In this document: positions 1-8,413 of the stretch, piece after piece
Layout: the number at the start of each line of letters is the position of its first letter
How positions within the stretch are numbered: the stretch's first letter is position 1
From: Acanthamoeba lenticulata
Taxonomy: Eukaryota; Discosea; Longamoebia; Acanthamoebidae
DNA length: 10,297 bases
NCBI GenBank assembly: GCA_002179805.1
Contig: NAVB01001816.1
Span: 1-10,297 of the forward strand
Direction: 5' to 3'
The notes under the pieces: model-generated
The model's input: only the letters and a program-made list of their open reading frames with translations
Databases searched by the model: none
What the model was told of the DNA's origin: nothing
Made by a program: the position numbers and the translations under genes

Positions 1-18
1 CTGACGCCTCTTTTACAG
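1..18 (+). other. 3' end of an intron entering the myotubularin gene
   Basis: The pyrimidine-rich run ending in TTTTACAG is a good 3' splice site. Reading from base 19 in the frame open to 1536 begins HVLVFKRRP, which resembles the last strand of a talin-F0-type module. An exon start is therefore more likely than an initiator here. Confidence 0.7.
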
Positions 19-3000
19 CACGTGCTGGTCTTTAAGCGCCGCCCGCCACCGCCCCCGCGGGTCACCGTCTTGGACGAGGGCCGGCGGCCGCTCTCCACGA
101 GCCTGCATGCGGGCACCCGCTACCGGTCCTCGTCCTCGTCGTGGACTGCCGACCCCGAGGCGGTCCGAAGCCAGGCGGTCTGCATCCCGCCCTCGTCCCC
201 GTCCTCATCGTCGACGTCATCGCCATTGGCTTCGCCATCGTCCTTCTCGCCCTCTTCTCCGTCGTTGTCGTCGTCTTCATCAGAGCTGGCCACGACGTCG
301 ACGACGCCCAGGCTGAGGTCCAGCAAGACGAGCTTCGTGGGCAACGCGGCCACCAAGCGCAGCGCCCTCAACGCCTCCCTGCCGTCCTTATCGCCCCTCT
401 TCTCGGGCTCGTTGTCGCCGTGGCCCCTCGCCTCCGCGGCAGAGGCGAGTCGCGCGGCAGCCCAGCCACGCCCGTCGCCGACCGCGCAGCAGCACTTTGT
501 GGTGCTGTTCCCGCAGCGCCGGACCTACGGCCACTTCCACTTCCCGCCCGACTCGTCCATCGCGTCGGTCAAGCGGCTCATCGCCCAGGTCTTTCTCTCC
601 TGCCGCGCCAAGCCCGCCAGCAACAACAAGGCCGCGGCAGCAGCCAAGCAGGGCGAGGGCGAGGGCCCGGGCCGCGGCTACGCCCTGTTCGTGCCCCTCC
701 AGCCGCGCAACCACCCGCGGGCGCACCACTACGTGCAGCTGGGCGACGGCGGCCGCGGCCGCAGCGGCGACCTGCCGGCCGGGAGCGACGACGACGACGC
801 CGACCTGCTGACCAGCAGCGACCATGACGAGAGCGAGGAGAGCGAGGGCGAGGCCGCCGGCGGCCGCGGCCGACGTGGCGGTGGCGAAGACGACGGCACG
901 GCCACGGGTAGGGACCAGGCGCAGAGGCTCGCCGGCGAGGACGACTACGAGGAGGGCCTGTGGCTGGAGGAGGCCGACGGGCGCACGCTCGCCAGCTACC
1001 GCCTGACCGACGCGCAGTTCATCATCGAGTTCAAGCGCACGCCCCAGAAGCGGCGCCTCGTGCTCGTCGACGGCTTTGCCCACACGGTCGTCGCCTTCCA
1101 CCGCACCACGCGGCGCATGCGACGAGCCGACAGCGGCAGCGCGAGCTCGTCCGCGCACGGCTCGCTGGACTCGTTCCACGGGACTCGAGCGGCGGCGGCG
1201 CAGTCGTTGTCGTCACCGTCGCGGTACTCCACGGCCCACAAGGTGCTCGTGTTCCGCGGCGAGGCCACGGTGGGGCTCGTCCTGGACCAGCTCAAGCTCG
1301 CGTTTGGCGTCGAGTCGTCGTCCCGCCGGTCCCTCAAGACCAATGGACGAGTGCGAGAAGAGGAAGAGGAAGAGGAGGAGGAAGAGGAGATTGTAGAGGA
1401 GGAAGAGGACGCGGGGAACGAACAGGAGGAGGAGGAGGAGGAGTGGGGACTCTACCTGTGGCGCAGCAACACAAACGAGGGCACGTGGCTGCCCGACGGC
1501 CAGCAGCTCCTCGGCGCGCTGGACATGGCGTGGGAGGTACAACGAGCCCGCAAAGCGAGCCTTCCCTCCCTTTTCCCTCTGTTTCTCTGACGCGTCTCTC
1601 TCTCTCTCTCTCGGCCGCAGGACCGGCTGGAGCTGCGCAAGCGGGCGAGCCACGCGGACCTGTCCCTGGCGCTGGCCGAGTTCAGCATGCCCCTCCAGCC
1701 CGTCCTGCTCGTACACGCCTCTCCCCCCTGCCGTGCGTGCGCGAGTTTGAGCCGAGTGCGGACTGACGACGCGTCGTCCCACCGGCGAACCGTCGTCGTG
1801 CTGGTGGTGCTGGTGTGTTGCGTTTGTGGTGCTGGTGTTGGGGGGGGGGGGCACGCAGGAGGGGGAGAAGATCCTGCAGCAGGCCGACAACGTGGTGCAC
1901 TACCTCCCGCCCAAGGGCAAGACCGTCGGGCGGCTCTACCTGACCAACTACCAGATCATCTTCCTCTCCTACGACAAGTCCTCCTACGTGCGCCCCCCCC
2001 CCCTCTAACCTCTCCTCCTCTTCCTTGGGCGCACATGACTGACACCATATATGTACGTGTGTGTGTTGAGCGCAGGAGGACCTCGTGACGCAGTCCGACT
2101 CGTACCTGCCGTTCGGGGTGATCTCCAAGGCGGCCAAGATGCCCGAGCAGGGCGACCTGCAGTACCTCCAGATCTTCTGCAAGGTGAAGAACCTCTGTCC
2201 TCTCCTCTTCTCTTCGTAGTGAGGATTCTCGCCTCTCTCTCTCTCTCTTTCTCGTTTGTGTTGTCTGAATACTCACCACACATGCACACTGCTCGCCAAC
2301 AGGACATGCGCAACGTGTTGTTCGGCCTCAAGGCCAAGCAGTCGTTCCTCACGTCGGCCCTGGGCATCGAGCGCACGCACCCGATGATCTCGGCTATCGT
2401 GAACTACGCCCACCCCAAGACCATCGAGGAGGCCTTTGCCTTCCTCTACCGGCCCTCCTTTGCTCGCCCCTCCCGTACTCTTCTCCCCCCTTTTTCTTTT
2501 TCTTTTTCTTTCTTTTTGTTTATTATTTGAATACTTTTGATTTGATATTTTTTCAAAACTAAAATGAAATTGTTCTACATTCTACAAAAAAAAATAAATA
2601 AATAAACAGCGAAAGCGTCAGAGGAGGCGGCGGGGGACGGGTGGCGCGTGTACTCGCCGCTGAAGGAGTACCGGCGGATCGGGCTGGTGCCGTCGCACCA
2701 CTTCCGGCTGGTGGACAAGCTCAACTGGGACTACTCGCTCTGCAGCACCTACCCGGCCATGTTCGTCATCCCGGCCGCCATCTCCGACGACGAGCTCCGC
2801 GCCATCGCCTCCTTCCGGGCCAAGGGCCGCGTGCCGGCCGTCGTGTGGCGCCACCGCACCAACGGCGCCACCATCTCGCGCTGCAGCCAGCCCATGGTGC
2901 GCTCGTCCCCCACTTGATCTCGGGCTCGGGCTCGCGTTGGCTCACGTGCAGTCGGACGGGGCGTCCGCAGGTGGGCAACTTGCTGGTCAACAACTTCAAC

Positions 3001-4646
3001 AGCGCCAGCGGCAACTCGACGCTCATGCCCACGCAGTCGCGGCGCTGCACCGAGGACGAGAAGCTGGCGCAGACGCTCCGGATGCTCAACGCCCACAACG
3101 AGCTCGTCTTTGTCGACGCCCGGCCCATCGTCAACGCGCTGGCCAACAGCTTCAAGCGCGGAGGGTCCGAGGACTGCATCAACGTCTACAAGGGCTGCCA
3201 GCAAGAGTTCATGAACATCGGCAACATCCACGTCATCCGCGAGAGCTGGAAGAAGCTCCAAGAACTCGCCCAGGGCACGTGTCTTCATTTTATTTTCTCT
3301 TTATTTAAAATTACTTTCATTTTTTATTTATAATGATTTTATATTTGTACAAAAACTCATGACATAAATAATAAATAATAAATAAATTATTTTTTTATCT
3401 GCAGGCACGCCAGCAGAGCAGCACTACGGGATGGTCGCGGGGTCGCGGTGGCTGGAGCACCTGTCGCTGGTGCTGGCCGCGGCGACGCGCATCGCCGAGT
3501 ACGTGCACAAGCGCAACACGTCGGTCATCGTCCACTGCAGCGACGGGTGGGACCGCACCCCGACCCTCACGGCCCTGGCGCAGCTCCTCCTGGACCCCTA
3601 CTACCGCACCCTCGTCGGCTTCCAGGTCCTCCTCGAGAAGGAGTGGATCACCTTCGGCCACCAGTTCCGCGAGCGCTGCGCCCACGTCGGCCCCAACAAG
3701 AACGAGACGCCCATCTTCACCATGTTCATCGGTGCGTGCTTGGCATTCCTTTGGGGCTTTTGGGGGGAGGGGCGAGGGCGCTGATTGGTTGGTGGCCACA
3801 GACTGCGTGTGGCAGGTGATGCAGCAGTTCCCGCTGTCGTTCGAGTTCAACGAGCGCTTCCTGTGCACCATCCTCGACGAGCACTACAACTGCAAGTTTG
3901 GGACCTTCCTCGGTACGGAGACTCTCTCTCTCTCTCTCTCTCGGGAGGGCCCTCGTCCCACACTTGGAGAGGAGAAGGACAAGGCCTCACATCGAGAGGA
4001 GGATACAGCCAACAGCGAGCGGGAGATGCGGGAGCTCAACCTGGCCACGCGCACGGTGTCGCTCTGGAGCTACGTCAACAGCAAGCAGCACCGCCGCCGC
4101 TTCAAGAACTACCTCTACGTCGCCAAGCGCGCCGCCGCCACCGCGCGCGAAGCCCGCGGCTCCTCCTCTTCCTCTAACCGGCGCCGCCCGGCCGACGGCG
4201 GCGACCACCACCACCATGACGACGACGATGACGACGACCACGGCCGGCGACGACACGCGCGCCATGACGACGAGGCCAGCGACGAGAGCGTCGACGAGGA
4301 CGACGACGATGATGACCACGACGACGATGATGATGATCACGACGGGGAGGATGAGGAGGACGAGGGTGTGTCGGTGACGAGATCGCCGCCACGGTCGTCC
4401 ACGCGGCGAGCAGAGGAGGGCGATGGCGGCGGTGGGGACGACGGGCGGGTGCTGTTCCCGCGCACGAGCGTGCGGCGCATGAGGCTGTGGGACAGCTTCT
4501 ACCTCCGGTGGATGGCCGACTTTGCCGCGGACCGCGAAGCGGACGAGCAAGAGGCCCTCCTCGCCCAGCTCCACCACGAGAACAAACGACTCCGCCGCCA
4601 CCGCCACCGCCGCCACCACCGACCACCACCACCACGAGGCTCCTGA
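19..4646 (+). CDS. Myotubularin-family phosphoinositide 3-phosphatase with talin-like ubiquitin-fold head (5' partial)
   Basis: Predicted to remove the D3 phosphate from PI3P and PI(3,5)P2 on endosomal membranes. Exons: 19-1536, 1621-1710, 1859-1987, 2076-2183, 2303-2474, 2610-2896, 2971-3274, 3405-3731, 3802-3912 and 4009-4646 (TGA), giving 1227 residues; the 5' end lies outside the window. Counting from the first codon here: residues 1-536 hold ubiquitin-like modules and low-complexity inserts; about 530-625 is a PH-GRAM domain ([12 protein letters not shown]); about 650-1190 is the phosphatase. Family hallmarks are [31 protein letters not shown] and HCSDGWDRT. The catalytic Cys is residue 914 (nt 3536) and the Arg is 920, with both loop Asp residues present, so an active enzyme is expected. 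RTVSLWSY and LWDSFYLRW flank a D/H-rich insert (about 1078-1150). A short charged helix ends the protein. The fold assignment of the N-terminal part rests on sequence resemblance only. Confidence 0.9.
1351..1437 (+). repeat. Purine-rich Glu-coding tract
   Basis: A GAG/GAA/AGG repeat encodes a run of mostly glutamate between the F1-like helix and its last strands. The segment 1351-1425 begins GTGCGAG, ends AACAG and is 75 nt without a stop. It could be an optional intron, although it has no pyrimidine tract before the AG. Confidence 0.6.
1595..1612 (+). repeat. (TC)n run in intron 1537-1620
   Basis: Nine TC units stand eight bases before the 3' splice-site CAG and serve as its pyrimidine tract. 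Similar sense-strand CT runs lie in two other introns of this gene, at 2233-2248 and 3922-3942. Confidence 0.85.
2233..2248 (+). repeat. (CT)n run in intron 2184-2302
   Basis: Eight CT units sit in mid-intron, about 54 bases before the acceptor. Confidence 0.8.
2475..2609 (+). other. AT-rich intron of the myotubularin gene
   Basis: This 135-nt intron runs GTACTC to AACAG and splits a proline codon (phase 1). The joined product reads on into [17 protein letters not shown], a normal myotubularin segment. The first part is C/T-rich; the rest is T- then A-rich, ending in AAATA-type repeats. It is far poorer in G+C than the neighbouring exons. Confidence 0.85.
3275..3404 (+). other. AT-rich intron with GC donor (GC-AG) or weak GT donor
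   Basis: Frame demands a phase-1 exit from the exon before 3405. A GC donor at 3275 (AGG|GCACGT) gives ...[14 protein letters not shown] donor at 3281 also keeps frame and adds Thr-Cys. GGCACG is repeated at 3274-3279 and 3404-3409, spanning both junctions. The interior is strongly A+T-rich. Confidence 0.65.
3913..4008 (+). other. Stop-free 96-nt intron in the phosphatase domain
   Basis: Donor CG|GTACGG and acceptor ATACAG|CC split an alanine codon. The intron is a multiple of three with no stop, so its retention would insert 32 residues starting after GTFLG. Removal places GTFLA next to [21 protein letters not shown], the usual family spacing. It carries a 21-nt CT run at 3922-3942, close to the donor rather than the acceptor. 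Confidence 0.65.
4192..4368 (+). repeat. Asp/His-coding trinucleotide tract
   Basis: GAC/GAT/CAC codons repeat through the last exon and encode a mainly Asp and His stretch. It sits between the last core strands of the phosphatase (VSLWSYVNS) and the terminal LWDSFYLRW block, probably as a surface loop. Confidence 0.75.
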
Positions 4647-4897
4647 GGCGCTTTCCTCTCGCCCCCCCCCCCTTCTTCTTTTTTCTTCTGGAGAAAGGGG
4701 CTCCTGTTGTTGTTTTTTATGTGTACACATTCATTTGGTCCTTCTTCTTGTTGTTGTTGTTGTTTGTGCCCTCTTCTCCCTCTTTAGTGGTGGGGAGAAG
4801 GGGGGAGGGGGGTTGCTGATGGTGTTGCCGTGCTTGGACGTTGTTATTGTTGGACGAGGAGAGGAGGAAGTGGAAGGAAAGGGGGGGGGGGTTGGGC
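4647..4897. other. Convergent 3' intergenic region
   Basis: These 251 bases separate the stop codons of the two convergent genes. They hold a C run near 4664, T-rich and TTG-rich stretches, and a G run near 4881-4890. They must contain both 3' untranslated ends. No canonical AATAAA stands out and no ORF or RNA gene is evident. Confidence 0.6.
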
Positions 4898-7800
4898 TCA
4901 GCTCAAAATGGAGTGGAGGGTCTGCTCGAGGTCAGCCTGCGCAGTGTCGAGTTCGGCCACGAAGGCCGGGTCGTAGCCGGCTCGCTTGAGGGTCAAGAAG
5001 AACTGCTCCACGTAGCTCATCAGGTTTTCCTGTCGTTGTTCACACACGTGTGCCGCCAGGTTGCTCATCCCTCCATCAGCCACAACGTTGTCGTCTACAA
5101 CATCCTCGAAGAGGAGGAAGTTGATGAGGGGGAGGGGGAAGGGGGAGACCTTGAGGGTGAGGACGATGTTGTAGCGGTTGGAGGGAAAATTGATGCCCTG
5201 GTGGTAGAGCTTGAGGGTGCTGGCCACTGGCGGCAGTTTGCCCTTGATGAGGTCCGTCGCCGACGCGATCGCGGCCTTGACCTTGTCTGCTCGCGCCGCC
5301 ACACGCGCACACGCGCACGGGCCAAGTGAGCCACGAGACGTCGAGGACACGAGCGCACGACACACACGCGCGCGTTGGGTGGAACGTTGAACGAACCGGG
5401 CTGGGCGAAGGGCAGCGTGGCCAGCGACGGCGGCGCGGCGGCCTCGCCTGTGGCCGACGCGGCGGCGGAGGCGGCGGAGCGGCTGGTGGCGGTGACCTGC
5501 GCGAGGAAGGAGAGGACGGGCTCCAGCAGCGTCCGCACCGTGCTGCTCGTGTACGACTCCGCGATGCTCAGGATCTGCTTGTCCAGCTCCTGTGTGTGTG
5601 TGTGTGTGCCGTCAGTCCCCCACAAATCAACGGCGCACACGCGTGTGTGTCGTGTCGTGCGCTCGTGTCGTGTCGTGCGGGCCCGACCTTCTTGGAGTTG
5701 ATCTCGTTGTGGAGCACCTGCGGGGAGGCCTGCTGCACCACCTCCAGCCACGCGTTCCTGCGCCCCGATGCACGCCGATGAGGAGTCCGAAGGCAGGTCG
5801 GAGATTGGCTGGTTTTAAACCCGTTTCGATAGAAAGAATTGCACGCACCGGCCAATGGCCAGCTGGCCGCTGAGGATGCGCGAGACGGCTTCGCTCAGGC
5901 GCGAGAAGTCGAGCGAATTCTCGGTGATGGCAAAGTTGGCGTCGAAGGGCTGGATCTCCTCCCGCAGGATGAGCAGGTGCCGCAGCAGGAACAGCTGCCC
6001 GTGTTCCCCTCCCTGCGCGCGCGTGTGCGGGGCATGACACGAGCGCACGACACGAGCGCACGACACGACACACGCGTGCGTCAGACGCTTGGGGAGAGGA
6101 AGAGGAAGAGGAGGAGGAGGCATGCCTTGGTGCGGGAGATGAGGCGCGCGGCCGAGGCGAGGGAGGCCAGGCACACGGAGATGGCCTCGTGGGCGAGGTC
6201 CTCGAACACGGGCGGGTCGACCGAGAGGTAGAGCTTGGCCAGCGTGCTCAGCGTGCGCTCCAGCGCCGGATACCACGTCGCCGACGGCGATGACGTTGAG
6301 GATGTCGCCTCCTCTGTCTGCCCGTCCTCTGTGGCGGTGGCAGCGGCCGCGGCATCGGTGGCAGCGGCCGCGGCATCGGCGGCCGCCTGGAGCTTGGCCG
6401 GGTAGTCCAGGTCGGCCGCCGACGGCACGAAGGCCCCGACCTCGTCCCGGAAGTACATCATCGCCAGGAAATACCTGGTAAAATCAACATTAAATATTAC
6501 ATATTACATAGTATTGAAATGAATAATATTTTAATAACCAAAATGAATGAGAATGTAAAGAATGAAACGACAAAGAGGCACAGAAGGCGTACAGGCGCTC
6601 GGCGGCGTCCTGGGCGAGGCGGGCGGTGAGGTCGTGGACGGCGTCGGGGCCCTCGACCCGATTGGTGGCCACAACGCCCGACACGACGGACTCGCCGGCG
6701 GCCTCTGCGGCCAGCGCCTCGCGCAGGTGGCACAGGGCCTCGAGCGAGCGCAGTTGGATGACCGACGCCCGGAGGCTCTCGTAGAGCGGGCCGCACAGGT
6801 CCTGCAGGTACACGTGCAGGGCCGGGCACGCGCTCCTGAAGAACCGGTAGTACAGCTGCGTTTCCTGGCTGCACACCTGTTGTACACACGTGCGGCGCGC
6901 GTGAGCGATGGACGTCGTCATGATGATGGTGGTGAGGAAGGTGATGGTGACCAACCTGGTAGAGATAGGTGCAGCCGCCGCGGAATGTGGCCGAGAGGTT
7001 GGCCGCGTTGGGGCCCGATACGACCAGGCGGAGGGCCTCGCGCACCGACGGGAGCACCAGCGCACGGCGCTGGGTCAAGTAGCACTCCTCACAGTCTCGC
7101 AGCAGCCCCGCATACCTGACATTCCCCAAAGTGTGAGAAAGCCCCATTGTGGAATGCATGGAATGCTTCGCGTGGGGAGGTGTACTCGGGGATGGAGGCG
7201 CGGGACTCGATCTCGTGGCAGAGCGGGCGGAGGCGGGTGGCCAGGGCTGAGAACTTGATGTGGAGCAGCTGGCTGTAGTCCTCGACCGGGCCGGCGGTGC
7301 CGCCGGGGCCGGGCGCGCCCATGGCCTGGGCCGTGGCGGCGGCGGTTTGGCGGAGGCTGGCGACGATGTGGTTGCGGGCGATGGCGAGCGCGCGGCCGAG
7401 GAGCTGGCGGAGCTTGGCCAGGTGGGAGTCGGCCTCGCGAAAGGTCGGGTGCTCGCGGACAAAGGCCACGGCGGCGTCGAGGCGCTGGAGGAGGGCCGTG
7501 AAGGACTCGTCCGTGGGCACGAATCCCGGCGCGGACAGGCGGGTCGTGGCGCGCTCGACCTCGTGGAAGTGGGCCAGCTTGGCGGCCACCGAGTCGGCGA
7601 AGCGCTGGAGCTGGGTCTGCTGCGACACGAGCGCCTCGCAGGCCTCGTGCAGGGCGCCGGTCTTGCTGGCCACGACGCCGTAGTCGCGCTCAAGGGCCGC
7701 CAGGCTGGCGAGGGCGCCCTCGACCTCGCCCTCGATGGCCCCGCACAGGGTCTGGTACTCGGCCATCCGGCCCATGTGCTCCACGTACCGCTCAGAGCCC

Positions 7801-8241
7801 TCGGCCCGGCCCTCGTCGGCCATCGTCGAGAACCAGTGGTAGAACTCCTGCATGTTCTCGATCTCGAGCTGCTGCGACTGCGCTTGTTGTGGCTGCTGCT
7901 GGTCGGTGTCCCCCTGGGCATCGCCCTTGGTGGCGGGAAGCACGTCGCCCGACACGCTGCGCACCGTCAGGCGCTCGCCTGAAATCTGAGTGCGCGATTA
8001 TAAGATGAATGAACAGTCACACAACACACTCTGAGAGGGGGCCCAATCCACAACACCAAAAAAAGTTTAAAAAAGCAGTGACTCTCACCTCGAGTGACGT
8101 GTAAAGCTGTGAGCTGGAGGCGGCATTTGCTAGTCTGGTCAAGCGATCACGCGCCCTTTCTTCGAGATTTGATAGCTTCTCGAACGTTTGGACAAGCTGG
8201 CTCGTAGACGCCGCCGCGGCCGCGGTACCCTTCTTCTCCAT
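4898..8241 (-). CDS. COG3: Conserved oligomeric Golgi complex subunit 3 (COG3/Sec34)
   Basis: Subunit of the COG tethering complex, which captures vesicles recycling within the Golgi. Exons, in transcription order: 8241-8089, 7985-7186, 7115-6956, 6876-6593, 6474-6126, 6012-5849, 5757-5688, 5589-5397, 5286-5150 and 5029-4898 (TGA). The 813 residues compare with about 830 in animals. Residues 1-51 are Ala/Ser-rich then helical; about 95-245 match the Sec34 N-terminal helical domain (EFYHWFSTM; the LERDYGVVASKTGALHEACE helix). Later family blocks are IPEYAGLLRDCEECYLTQR, RLYFLAMMYFRDEV, FLLRHLLILREEIQPFD, NEINSKKELDKQ and the C-terminal LPPVASTLKLY. The start has a good context (AATATGG). Joins were fixed by phase and family match; the 5397/5286 join and the 5150/5029 intron are least certain. 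It diverges from the 14-3-3 gene and converges on the phosphatase gene. Confidence 0.9.
5030..5149 (-). other. Stop-free 120-nt last intron of COG3
   Basis: Read on the minus strand, AAG|GTCTCC and CGACAG|GAAAAC bound a 120-nt stretch that stays open in frame. Skipping it joins LTLK to ENLMSYVEQFFLTLKRAG, which lines up with the COG3 C-terminus without a gap. Keeping it would add 40 residues including a hydrophobic PFPLPLINFLLF. The donor is weak, so intron status is likely but not certain. Confidence 0.6.
5346..5363 (+). repeat. 18-mer repeat copy in COG3 intron 8
   Basis: GACACGAGCGCACGACAC occurs here in intron 5287-5396. It also occurs twice, overlapping, in intron 6013-6125, and once inverted in intron 5590-5687. 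Confidence 0.85.
5591..5608 (-). repeat. (CA)n run at the acceptor of COG3 intron 7
   Basis: Nine TG units on the plus strand read as CACACA on the COG3 strand. They run directly into the CAG of the 3' splice site, where a pyrimidine tract would be expected. Confidence 0.85.
5645..5672 (-). repeat. 28-bp inverted repeat arm in COG3 intron 7
   Basis: The reverse complement of these 28 bases is identical to 6046-6073 in intron 5. The two arms lie in introns that flank exons 6 and 7. The sequence is built of CACGA-like units. Confidence 0.9.
6013..6125 (-). other. GC-AG intron 5 of COG3
   Basis: On the minus strand the exon ends ATCTCCCGCACCAAG and the intron begins GCATGC; the acceptor is GCGCAG|GGAGGG. 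The product SRTK-GGEHGQLFLLRHLLILR fits the family. The only in-frame GT alternative (AGC|GTCTGA, 42 bases further on) would add 13 mostly Leu residues and is a poor site. Confidence 0.65.
6036..6073 (+). repeat. Inverted repeat arm and tandem copies in COG3 intron 5
   Basis: Two overlapping copies of the 18-mer start at 6036 and 6049, a 13-base period. Bases 6046-6073 are the exact complement partner of 5645-5672. The same 18-mer in direct orientation lies at 5346-5363. Confidence 0.9.
6475..6592 (-). other. AT-rich intron 4 of COG3
   Basis: This 118-nt intron runs from CT|GTACGCC to TTTTACCAG|G and splits a leucine codon (RL|YFLAMMYF). Its 3' three-quarters are nearly all A and T, unlike the other COG3 introns. 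Confidence 0.85.
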
Positions 8242-8413
8242 ATTGTGGTCGTTCTTCCCTTAGGGCCACAATCGATTGCCTGGTTTGGGATTTCCTTTCT
8301 CTTTTCCCCACTTAACCTTTTTGCAGTGGCCAAAACGAGCTTTTCTCTGGATAAACACGGATGGAAAAGTGTTTCTTGCGCGTGGCATTAAGGGCGCAGA
8401 AGGAAATTTCAGT

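Larger units (their letters stand above)
496..1690 (+). other. Talin F0-F1-like tandem ubiquitin-fold region (within the CDS)
   Basis: The pattern of talin/kindlin F0 and F1 is visible in order. [19 protein letters not shown] is a beta hairpin, followed by the helix [13 protein letters not shown] and then GYALFVPL. After an acidic insert come [17 protein letters not shown] and FIIEFKR, which matches the WL-x(n)-TL-x-Y and EF/YK-K-R close of F0. [17 protein letters not shown] then starts F1, with the helix [20 protein letters not shown] and the final strand DRLELRKR, which lies on exon 2. Serine-rich, acidic and glutamate-rich inserts separate the blocks. F0-F1 domains in talin bind small GTPases or acidic lipids; a similar membrane-targeting role here is inference. 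Confidence 0.55.

Noticed and set aside
388..1179. 263-codon minus-strand ORF opposite exon 1
   Set aside because: GC-rich shadow of the coding strand with Ala/Val/Arg bias and no recognisable domain.
3987..4730. Long minus-strand ORF rich in Val and Ile opposite the last phosphatase exon
   Set aside because: The Val/Ile runs are the complement of the GAC/GAT repeat; it is a shadow, not a membrane protein.
6036..6073. CRISPR-like array from the 18-mer copies
   Set aside because: Copies are few, overlapping, in both orientations and inside spliceosomal introns of a eukaryotic gene.
7116..7185. Reading straight on through EYTSPREAFHAFHNGAFSHFGECQ in COG3
   Set aside because: That frame meets a stop; removing the 70-nt segment gives IPEYAGLLRDCEECYLTQR, the conserved COG3 sequence.
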